Made by a program: the position numbers and the translations under genes. The notes below the pieces were generated by a model. That model was not told where the DNA came from, did no database searches, and saw nothing but the letters and a program-made list of their open reading frames with translations. Positions 1 to 7,319 of a DNA stretch of 64,000 bases are shown piece by piece (within the stretch, counting starts at the first letter, position 1; the number at the start of each line of letters is the position of its first letter). Source of the DNA: Trichormus variabilis 0441. Its GTDB lineage: Bacteria; Cyanobacteriota; Cyanobacteriia; Cyanobacteriales; Nostocaceae. Where the stretch lies: the NCBI RefSeq assembly GCF_009856605.1, contig NZ_CP047242.1, positions 1,362,001 to 1,426,000 on the forward strand, in the 5' to 3' direction.

Positions 1-255
1 TGCTCGTCCTTCATATAAAGCTTGCCAAGTTTTATAGCCAACAATTCCATCTTCTGGGATAAAAACCCGATGCTGAAATAAAATTATGCCCCCAACTGTT
101 TCTGAATCTAAAACCCCATCAATAGGCCCAGAATAACAATAATAATTCCTTAACAGCCTTTGTAATTCTTTGACTACCTCTCCTGTATCACCTTGTTTGA
201 GTGTTGGTTGATTCTCAGGCGCTTTACTGTTAGTTATATCAGTCATAGTTGTCAT
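1..255 (-). CDS. Peptidoglycan-binding (PGRP-like) domain protein, C-terminus outside the window
   Basis: The 85 visible codons start at ATG 255 (a second ATG lies at 246) and run off the left edge without a stop. After a polar start, the protein reads QGDTGEVVKELQRLL, then YSGPIDGVLDSETVGGIILFQ and DGIVGYKTWQALY. This is the repeat pattern of the PG_binding_1 fold (LKxGdxGxxVxxLQxxL ... G.iDGxxgxxTxxAvxxFQ), a small three-helix domain that binds peptidoglycan and is usually joined to a hydrolase or used alone. No signal peptide is visible in this part. The missing C-terminus hides any catalytic domain, so only the domain call is firm. Two inverted repeats lie 65-105 bases upstream. Confidence 0.75.
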   Translation of the reverse strand, partial: MTTMTDITNSKAPENQPTLKQGDTGEVVKELQRLLRNYYCYSGPIDGVLDSETVGGIILFQHRVFIPEDGIVGYKTWQALYEGRA

Positions 256-320
256 GCTTAGTACTCCATATTGAGCGATTTGTATACTAAAAAGTTAAAT
301 TTATAAGCTCAATTAAAAGT

Positions 321-360
321 TCACTCAATCTGAGTGATTTTTAACTACCCCAGTAGTTAA
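321..360. repeat. Two adjacent small inverted repeats upstream of the peptidoglycan-binding gene
   Basis: TCACTCA-atc-TGAGTGA (321-337) is followed by TTAACTAC-ccca-GTAGTTAA (341-360). Both are perfect. They sit in the leader or promoter region of the minus-strand gene starting at 255. They could be operators or leader hairpins; nothing in the sequence decides this. Confidence 0.5.
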
Positions 361-966
361 CCCAGTAGTAGGATGGCAAAATATAGTAATCCGTTCTGGT
401 TTCTGAATTGACCCACTTGGGATAAGAATAGAGCAAAATGATTTTTGATGGGTAAGGAGCTTATTTAAAAATCAAACATTAGTCCTACATTTGACCAGGA
501 GAATCATAATTTAGCTGTAATTGTTTTAACAGGTAAAGGCTACAAAGAAAAGATGATAAATGAAAAAATTTTGCGTATAATTCGATGCAAGTATTGATCT
601 GGCAGAGAATATGGATATGTAGAGTAGTAACGCAAATAATTACATAAAAGCTGATTAAGATGAACCTGCAATTTATCATTGCTGGATGATGCGGTTCTAG
701 AAGCGATACCCCGCAAGATTTTTAGGCATTCTAGAAGTGTGACCCTCAGTAAATTTAACTCAACATACTTCACTACAAGGCTTACTAGTACAAGTCACTT
801 ACCGGGTCGTTAGAATGTCAATAAGAATGAAAACTTGATACAGTCGGCATTAAAGAAATTGAAATTAATTTGCAGTTTGCATGGTTATTAAATAATTGAG
901 CCGATATCTTATCAGATTGTTGCCAATAAATAATTGGGGAAATTGGCTGAACCAAGGCAACAGTAG

Positions 967-1018
967 TTGACTGTTGACTATGGACTAATGACTATGGACT
1001 AATAACTAATAACTAATA
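967..1018. repeat. Heptanucleotide repeat tract in the proA leader
   Basis: Heptamer units TGGACTA/ATGACTA (981-1001) run into ACTAATA repeated three times (998-1018), ending two bases before the proA start. This is the STRR type of short tandem repeat known from heterocystous cyanobacteria. It leaves no room for a Shine-Dalgarno site. Confidence 0.7.
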
Positions 1019-1020
1019 AT

Positions 1021-2337
1021 ATGACTAATAATATGACTACTCTCCAAGTTGCTTCTTCCCTGAATGACATCGCTCAACAAACTCGCCAAGCCGCAAGTTT
1101 ACTGGCGATGCTGTCTACCGAGGCAAAAAATCAAGCGATCGCTGCTGTCGCGCAAGCTTTAGAATCTGCAAAGGAGGAAATCTTACAGGCAAATATTGCG
1201 GATTGTGAAGCGGCTACGGCTGAAGGTATAGCCAAACCACTATACAAGCGGTTGCAGTTGGATGAACATAAATTAAGAGATGCGATCGCTGGGGTGCGAG
1301 ATGTTGGTAAACTAGCAGATCCTATCGGACAAGTACAAATTCAGCGTGAACTGGATACCGGTTTAGTTCTCAAGCGCATAACTTGTCCATTGGGAGTGTT
1401 GGGGATTATTTTTGAAGCCCGTCCAGAAGCAGCCATTCAAATTATCTCCTTAGCTATCAAGTCGGGTAATGGCGTAATTCTCAAATGTGGGAAGGAAGCT
1501 GTACGTTCTTGCGAAGCCATAGTCAAAGCTGTGAAACAAGGGTTATCAACAACAGATGTCAATCCTGATGTAGTACAGTTACTCACCACTAGAGAAGAAA
1601 CCTTAGAACTTTTACGCCTAGATAAATATGTAGATTTAATTATTCCCAGAGGTTCTAACTCTTTTGTGCGGTTTGTTCAAGAAAATACTCGCATTCCCGT
1701 ACTTGGTCACGCCGATGGCATTTGCCATGTATATATAGATAAGTCCGCAGATATAGAGAAAGCAATTGCTGTGAGCGTCGATGCAAAGGTGCAGTATCCG
1801 GCTGCTTGTAACGCCATTGAAACCTTACTCGTCCACCACTCAATTGCGGCGGAATTTTTACCAAAAGTAGCCCAAGCCTTAGCTGAACGTCAGGTGGAAT
1901 TGAAAGGAGATGAACGGACTTTGCAGATATTACCTGAGATTGCGGCGGCCACAGCCATAGATTGGGAAACAGAATACAGCGATTTTATCTTGTCCATTAA
2001 GATTGTAGACTCATTAACAGAGGCGATCGCTCATATCAATCAATACGGTTCTCGTCATACTGATGCCATTATTACCGAAGATGTGGCAGCCGTTGAAACC
2101 TTCTTTGGCTTAGTCAATTCAGCCGGAGTTTTTCACAACTGTTCTACTCGCTTCGCTGACGGTTTCCGCTACGGCTTTGGTGCGGAAGTAGGTATTAGTA
2201 CTCAACAAATGCCCCCCCGTGGCCCTGTGGGTTTAGAAGGACTGGTGACATATAAATATCAAATGACAGGTACAGGACATATTGTCGCCACTTACACAGG
2301 GGAAAATGCCAAACCTTTTACTCACCAAGATTTTTAG
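1021..2337 (+). CDS. proA: Gamma-glutamyl phosphate reductase (proline synthesis)
   Basis: ProA reduces L-glutamyl-5-phosphate with NADPH to glutamate-5-semialdehyde, the second step of proline synthesis in the cytoplasm. The 438-residue length is close to the family norm (about 415-440). The aldehyde-dehydrogenase-fold signatures are present: IFEARPEA near 130, the NADPH-region [13 protein letters not shown] near 148-160, and the catalytic cysteine C263 in [13 protein letters not shown]. The C-terminal [17 protein letters not shown] and GPVGLEGL blocks are typical. ATG 1021 and ATG 1033 are both possible starts; neither has a clear ribosome site because a heptamer repeat abuts the gene. proB is not adjacent, so the gene looks monocistronic. 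Confidence 0.96.
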   Translation: MTNNMTTLQVASSLNDIAQQTRQAASLLAMLSTEAKNQAIAAVAQALESAKEEILQANIADCEAATAEGIAKPLYKRLQLDEHKLRDAIAGVRDVGKLADPIGQVQIQRELDTGLVLKRITCPLGVLGIIFEARPEAAIQIISLAIKSGNGVILKCGKEAVRSCEAIVKAVKQGLSTTDVNPDVVQLLTTREETLELLRLDKYVDLIIPRGSNSFVRFVQENTRIPVLGHADGICHVYIDKSADIEKAIAVSVDAKVQYPAACNAIETLLVHHSIAAEFLPKVAQALAERQVELKGDERTLQILPEIAAATAIDWETEYSDFILSIKIVDSLTEAIAHINQYGSRHTDAIITEDVAAVETFFGLVNSAGVFHNCSTRFADGFRYGFGAEVGISTQQMPPRGPVGLEGLVTYKYQMTGTGHIVATYTGENAKPFTHQDF

Positions 2338-2357
2338 ACACAATTATCTGTAGGATA

Positions 2358-2375
2358 GGTGGCGATAGCGCCACC
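2358..2375. terminator. Possible terminator hairpin after proA
   Basis: GGTGGCG-atag-CGCCACC forms a perfect 7-bp GC-rich stem 21 bases after the proA stop. No T-run follows, so it may be a weak terminator or an mRNA-end stabiliser. Confidence 0.4.
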
Positions 2376-2961
2376 CATCATCTTGTAAATCTGGGGTTCC
2401 GTTTTTATTACCTATTTCTCGGCTACTGTAGAGTTTTCGCTAACTTCATAAATATTCTGTCAAAAGTTGGGAACTATATAGACAATTACACTAGTAGCAG
2501 TTGAGGTAATTGTCATGGCTGAATTGTTGAAAGGTTGCGTAGCCATACTGAATCAAGCGGCAAAATGAGACTAGATTCGGTTAACATATTTTTTTTAAGT
2601 GAAAATACTGATAAGACTTTAGTTAAATTCTGTTAAATTAACAGTGCTAATTTAGCTTTTATGAATTAAAAGTTACTCAGAGGAATATCACTTTTTTGGT
2701 ATTTAACTTCTGTTGATGAAACCTTCCACAAGCCGTATTTCTCTCTGTAACAGAGTTAATAAATTTACTAAATTTTACACCTAATTGGGGATTAAATTAT
2801 CGTAAAACATATACTGTACGAGTAGTTTATGACAAATACTTTTCAATAAAGCTTGTATTTTATATCACCTATTTAGTTAACCAATTCATGATAGGACTTT
2901 TGGCGAAGCTTCCGCATCAACTAAGTTGACACCTATGGAATTTATCTAAAGTAAAAGCAAA
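2376..2961. other. Long leader region of the chemotaxis operon
   Basis: About 590 AT-rich bases with no plausible ORF lie between proA and the five-gene taxis operon. The TTGACA at 2926-2931 has no well-spaced -10 box before the start at 2962, so I do not assign a promoter. A long upstream region fits a regulated operon, but no binding site can be named. Confidence 0.4.
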
Positions 2962-4005
2962 ATGAGTACAACTCCTATAAATAACTACAGGTTAAATCAT
3001 AAACTACATCCCCTATCTCTCTTAGCTCAACTCACCAGTCGTCACGCTACAGGATGCTTACGTGTATTTACAGACACTACATCTTGGACAATTAATTTAG
3101 AAGCGGGTAAACTTACTTACGCTTCCTACTCAGATAAATTATTTGAGCGTCTTGATAATCAACTGCGGCGCTTAAGCCAAAAAATACCTACCCTGAACAG
3201 CGCTACCCGTGTACAAATGCGGTTGATGTTTGAACCCAAGAGTGAAGGTCAATCCATCTTATATGTAGATTATCAGGCGATTTGTTGGCTGGTAGATCAG
3301 AACCATATTAACCCCAAACAAGCCGCCATTTTGATAGAAGAACTAGCAAAGGAAGTAATAGAGACATTTTTAGTCATTAAAGAAGGAAGTTATGAATTTT
3401 TCCCTGATATTACTTGGGAAGAAATGCCAAAATTTTGTTATTTAGATTTGCGTGTATTAGTTGAATATTGCCAAAAACAATTGCGACAACGCCAACCTAA
3501 ACCACCATCTGTAAATACGGGTGGTGGTTCACAAGTTTTGCCATCAACCAGACCCGCCTCATCTCCATCATCACCACAAAATCATCCTGAAAATAGCGAA
3601 AACTCCCAGCCAATTAATCCTCCATCTCTAGTTAGAAAAACTTTATATACCATCGCTTGTATCGATGATAGTCAGACAGTCTTAAATTCCATCAGAAGTT
3701 TTCTCGATGAGAATGTCTTTACAGTGGTGACTATTAATGACCCTGTGAAAGCTTTAATGCAAGTTCTGCGGAGTAAACCAGACTTAATTTTACTCGATGT
3801 GACAATGCCCAATTTAGACGGATATGAATTATGTTCCCTATTACGGAGACATTCAGCTTTTAAAAATACGCCTATTATTATGGTGACTGGTAGAACAGGA
3901 TTTGTTGATAGAGCTAAAGCAAAAATGGTCAGATCCTCCGGCTATTTAACTAAGCCTTTTGACCAGTCAGAATTATTAAAAATGGTGTTTAAACATATTA
4001 CTTAA
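2962..4005 (+). CDS. PATAN-REC response regulator (PixG/HmpA type, PatA family)
   Basis: First gene of a five-gene taxis operon. Residues 1-175 match the PATAN/DUF4388 domain (LAQLTSRHATGCLRVF, then INLEAGKLTYA), the PatA-type module found at the N-terminus of cyanobacterial taxis response regulators. A Pro/Ser-rich linker spans about 178-225. Residues 228-347 are a receiver domain with acidic pocket D235/D236, phospho-acceptor D279 (LILLDVTMPNLDGYEL) and K331 (LTKPF). The output partner is likely type IV pilus machinery, as known for PixG in Synechocystis and the Hmp system of Nostoc; that is family knowledge, not seen here. The gene lies 16 bases from the next one. Confidence 0.85.
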   Translation: MSTTPINNYRLNHKLHPLSLLAQLTSRHATGCLRVFTDTTSWTINLEAGKLTYASYSDKLFERLDNQLRRLSQKIPTLNSATRVQMRLMFEPKSEGQSILYVDYQAICWLVDQNHINPKQAAILIEELAKEVIETFLVIKEGSYEFFPDITWEEMPKFCYLDLRVLVEYCQKQLRQRQPKPPSVNTGGGSQVLPSTRPASSPSSPQNHPENSENSQPINPPSLVRKTLYTIACIDDSQTVLNSIRSFLDENVFTVVTINDPVKALMQVLRSKPDLILLDVTMPNLDGYELCSLLRRHSAFKNTPIIMVTGRTGFVDRAKAKMVRSSGYLTKPFDQSELLKMVFKHIT

Positions 4006-4021
4006 ATTGGGAGATTGAAGA

Positions 4022-4399
4022 GTGAGTATTACCTTAGTTGGCAAAATTTTGATTGTTGAAGACTCACCCAGTGAATTAGAACTGATGAGTCGTTATTTAC
4101 AAGAGAGTGGTTATGACGTAATTAAAGCTGCTGGTGCAAAGGAAGCTATAGAGAAAGCTTTATTAGAAAAGCCTGATGTCATTGTCACTGATGTTGTCAT
4201 GCCTGGAATGAGTGGATTTGAGTTATGTCGTTCCTTAAAAAAACATCCACTTACAGAAAAACTCCCAATAGTAATTTGCAGCTCTAAGAATCAAGAGATA
4301 GACCGTTTGTGGGCAATGAAACAAGGTGCAGATGCCTATATTACAAAACCGTATACCCGTGAAAATCTGCTACGTACTATTAAATCTGTAGTGCTTTAA
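4022..4399 (+). CDS. CheY-like single-domain response regulator (PixH/HmpB type)
   Basis: A 125-residue stand-alone receiver domain: acidic pocket E13/D14, phospho-acceptor D57 (VIVTDVVMPGMSGFEL), switch residue S87 and K109 (YITKPYT). It begins with GTG, preceded by a good GGAG at about 4010, which supports this start. It is the second gene of the taxis operon and ends five bases before the CheW gene. It is the likely diffusible phosphate carrier or phosphate sink for the CheA encoded three genes downstream. Confidence 0.88.
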   Translation: MSITLVGKILIVEDSPSELELMSRYLQESGYDVIKAAGAKEAIEKALLEKPDVIVTDVVMPGMSGFELCRSLKKHPLTEKLPIVICSSKNQEIDRLWAMKQGADAYITKPYTRENLLRTIKSVVL

Positions 4400-4403
4400 A
4401 TCA

Positions 4404-4913
4404 ATGGATAACTCTCAAATTTTAATGGCTACTCTGTTACCTCAAAATAAATCAGGAGATGGTTATCTAAAATTTTACCTAAATCAGCAAAGTGCTGCTA
4501 TTTTAGCGATGAACCATACCCAAGAAGCAGTTCTTATTTCTGCTGAATCTATTACGCCTATGCCAAATATGCCACATTGTGTCTTAGGTTTAATGAATTG
4601 GCGTAGTCGGATAATTTGGGTAATTGATTTACCAAAAATGCTCAATTTAGAATCATTAGAAAACCGGGTACATCAATATAGTGTCATTGTGATTAAAGTA
4701 GAATCAACAATATTGGGTTTAGTAGTACAAGAGATTAAAGGCATAACTAAATTTATGTCTGATGAAATTCGTTCACCTATTGGACAGGTAGCATCTAGTT
4801 TGGTTCCTTATTTACGTGGTTGTGTGACACAACAGGAAGAAAACTTTCTCGTGTTAGATGCTCAAGCAATTGTCAATTCTTCTGTACTTATTGGTAATCA
4901 AAATTATCAATAA
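4404..4913 (+). CDS. CheW-like coupling protein (PixI/HmpC type)
   Basis: A 169-residue CheW-domain protein that should bridge the chemoreceptor and the CheA kinase in a membrane array. Visible CheW features are the start YLKFYLNQQSAAILAMNHTQEAV, the VLGLMNWRSRIIWVIDLPKML segment matching the usual G.x.iRG.ipVvDL.. core, and VVQEIKGITKF. It has no extra domain. The position between CheY and the receptor gene matches the pix and hmp operons. Confidence 0.88.
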   Translation: MDNSQILMATLLPQNKSGDGYLKFYLNQQSAAILAMNHTQEAVLISAESITPMPNMPHCVLGLMNWRSRIIWVIDLPKMLNLESLENRVHQYSVIVIKVESTILGLVVQEIKGITKFMSDEIRSPIGQVASSLVPYLRGCVTQQEENFLVLDAQAIVNSSVLIGNQNYQ

Positions 4914-4955
4914 AATATTTTCTGTTCTGATTAATTATTTCCCCTAACTGCAATT

Positions 4956-7214
4956 ATGATTAATAAAACCGACATGGCTAAGAGTGATGATGCTCAAAAT
5001 CAATCATCATTGATTTCTCCTACACAAGCTGGTAATGGTATCGGACGAATCTCCAATAAGCTGAGTCATCTTGTTAATCAGCAGAATTTAGGAGTTTATT
5101 ACCAACGCTTAAGCTTAAAAACCAAAGCCGTAGTTTTAGCAATCGCACTCGGTACACTCCCCATCTTAACCGTTGGGGCGATCGCCTATAACTTACTCAA
5201 TAAATCAATTATCCAACAAACGTCTCAAGCTCAACAAACAGCCGCCACTAAATTAACCGACACAGTTAACCGCTTCATGTTGGGACGTTATGCAGATATT
5301 CAATTTATTTCCCGTCTACCATTTTTAGCCAATCCCCAAGTTAGTAGTAAGACAAGCAAGGAGGAAAAACAACTAGTATTAGATAGCATTATCGAAATTT
5401 ATCAAAATTACGAAAGTATAGCTGTATTTGATATTCAAGGAGACGTAATCGCCCAGTCTACGGGAGAAATTTTATATAACCAAAAAGGTCAAAGTTATTT
5501 TCAAGAAACACTCCGCAAAGAAGCACCCCTCATTCAACAATCAGAACCATCAAGTATTGATATAACCGCACCAATCAAAGATATTACCACAGATCAAATT
5601 ATCGCTGTGGTCAGAGCGAAGATGCCCATCAAATCCCTAGAAGCGGTCATCAAAGACTATGCAGTTAATGGCAATACATATAATTTACTTGATACTTCAG
5701 GGATAATCTTCCTCAGCCCAGAAAAAGAACTATTAGGTAAAGAAGCCAAAGCCAATTATCCTGATTTAGCCGCACGTCTAGATGGTAAAAAAGTTGCTAG
5801 TTTCCTCACCACTCCCAAAGTTAATAAAAAACCCGTATTACTTAGTTACGTACCACCGCAAAACTTAGCAGGACTACCAGACCTGAACTGGCAAGTTCTT
5901 TTGACCACTGATGCAGATGCTTTATTACTACCACAACGACAACTATTGTGGACAATTCTTTTGGGTACAGCATTTGCAGCTTGTGCAGTAGGAGCGATCG
6001 CAGCTTGGTTAGCTAACCGTACCATACAACCCCTATCCCAGGCGACCACCACCTTAGCAAAACTCGGTCAAGGTGAGTTCCCCAGCCGTATAGAAGTAGA
6101 TAGGGAAGACGAGTTAGGCGTATTGGCTACCAATATTAACCAAGTCGCCGAACATCTGCAAATTGCGGTCAAACAAAAAGGATTTGTCGTGACCAACCCT
6201 GACCAGGAATGGCAACCACAAGATGTTTTACAATTACAACTCTTGGAACTACTCAGCAATGTGGAAGGTGTCGCCAAAGGTGACTTAACAGTCCGTGCAG
6301 ACGTGACGGCTGGCGAAATCGGTACAGTGGCGGACTTTTTCAACTCCATCGTCGAAAACCTCCGGGATATCGTCACCCAAGTTAAACAAGCAGCTGGTCA
6401 ATTAAACACAGCTATTGGTTCCAACGAAGGCGCAATTCGTCAACTAGCAGAAGAAGCCCTCACCCAAGCCACCGAAATCAACCGCACCTTAGACGCAGTT
6501 GATAAAATGACCCATTCCATGCAGGCCGTAGCCGACAGCGCCCAACAAGCCGCAACCGTGGCTAATCATGCAGCCTTTACCGCCGCCAAGAGTGGACAAG
6601 CAATGGACTTGACCGTACAAAACATCTTGTCCTTACGCACCACTGTTGGCGAAACGGCCAAAAAAGTCAAACGTCTGGGAGAATCTTCACAACAAATTTC
6701 CCGCGTCGTCTCCATCATTAACCAAATCGCCACCCAAACCAACCTCCTCGCCATCAACGCAGGTATCGAAGCCGCCCGTGCTGGAGAAGAAGGCGAAGGT
6801 TTTGGAGTCGTCGCCGAAGAAATTGGCGAACTAGCTGCGAGAAGTGCAATTGCTACCCAAGAAATTGAGCAAATTGTCGAGAACATTCAACGGGAAACCA
6901 GCGAAGTTGTCAAGGCGATGGAAGTAGGAACTACCCAAGTGGTAGAAGGGACAAGAATTGTGGAAGAAGCCAAACAAAGCCTTGGTCAAATATTAGATGT
7001 ATCCCGGCAAATCGATTCTTTAATACAATCAATTTCTACTGCTACAGTATCGCAAGTAGAAACATCACAAACTGTTAACAGACTTATGCAGGATATCGCC
7101 TCTGTCTCACAACGCAGCAGCGATTCCTCCCGCCTCGTAGCCCAATCCCTCAAACAAACTGTAGAAATTTCTCACCAGTTACAAAAAACTGTGGGTACTT
7201 TTAAAGTGAGTTAA
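4956..7214 (+). CDS. Methyl-accepting chemotaxis protein (PixJ/HmpD type, without GAF domains)
   Basis: A 752-residue receptor. After a polar 55-residue start there is a first membrane helix (about 57-82), a Cache-like periplasmic sensor domain (about 90-325), a second helix (about 330-353), a HAMP domain, a second HAMP-like segment (VEGVAKGDLTVRADVTAGEIG, about 435-475), and the signalling coiled coil. The hairpin tip is present (QIATQTNLLAINAGIEAARAGE followed by GFGVVAEEI). The known phototaxis receptor PixJ carries cyanobacteriochrome GAF domains; none is seen here, so the closer match is the Nostoc HmpD-type motility receptor with an unknown periplasmic stimulus. The upstream gene is cheW-like and the downstream one cheA-like. 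Confidence 0.88.
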   Translation: MINKTDMAKSDDAQNQSSLISPTQAGNGIGRISNKLSHLVNQQNLGVYYQRLSLKTKAVVLAIALGTLPILTVGAIAYNLLNKSIIQQTSQAQQTAATKLTDTVNRFMLGRYADIQFISRLPFLANPQVSSKTSKEEKQLVLDSIIEIYQNYESIAVFDIQGDVIAQSTGEILYNQKGQSYFQETLRKEAPLIQQSEPSSIDITAPIKDITTDQIIAVVRAKMPIKSLEAVIKDYAVNGNTYNLLDTSGIIFLSPEKELLGKEAKANYPDLAARLDGKKVASFLTTPKVNKKPVLLSYVPPQNLAGLPDLNWQVLLTTDADALLLPQRQLLWTILLGTAFAACAVGAIAAWLANRTIQPLSQATTTLAKLGQGEFPSRIEVDREDELGVLATNINQVAEHLQIAVKQKGFVVTNPDQEWQPQDVLQLQLLELLSNVEGVAKGDLTVRADVTAGEIGTVADFFNSIVENLRDIVTQVKQAAGQLNTAIGSNEGAIRQLAEEALTQATEINRTLDAVDKMTHSMQAVADSAQQAATVANHAAFTAAKSGQAMDLTVQNILSLRTTVGETAKKVKRLGESSQQISRVVSIINQIATQTNLLAINAGIEAARAGEEGEGFGVVAEEIGELAARSAIATQEIEQIVENIQRETSEVVKAMEVGTTQVVEGTRIVEEAKQSLGQILDVSRQIDSLIQSISTATVSQVETSQTVNRLMQDIASVSQRSSDSSRLVAQSLKQTVEISHQLQKTVGTFKVS

Positions 7215-7218
7215 TTCA

Positions 7219-7312
7219 TAGTCCAAAGTCCATAGTTCAAAGTCCATAGTAAAAACAAAGGTTGTTGACCATTGACTATCGACAACTGACCACTGACAAC
7301 TGACAACTGACT
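7219..7312. repeat. Degenerate heptamer repeats between the receptor and cheA
   Basis: Units of the type CATAGTC/CAAAGTC and then ACAACTG/ACCACTG fill the spacer between the receptor stop and the CheA start. This is the only large gap inside the taxis operon and is made almost wholly of this repeat family. Confidence 0.6.
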
Positions 7313-7319
7313 AAAAACC

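Larger units (their letters stand above)
256..1020. other. Intergenic region, no convincing gene
   Basis: This 765-base AT-rich gap holds the two inverted repeats at 321-360 and the heptamer tract next to proA. Short open frames on the minus strand (485-773) overlap each other, begin with strings of hydrophobic or Cys-rich residues, and show no family pattern, so I do not call them genes. Confidence 0.6.

Noticed and set aside
485..773. Two overlapping minus-strand open frames upstream of proA
   Set aside because: Unusual composition, no family pattern, and two different frames over the same DNA without a ribosome site.
2926..2952. Promoter TTGACA ahead of the taxis operon
   Set aside because: The nearest -10-like hexamers are spaced by 11 or 15 bases and leave almost no leader before the ATG.
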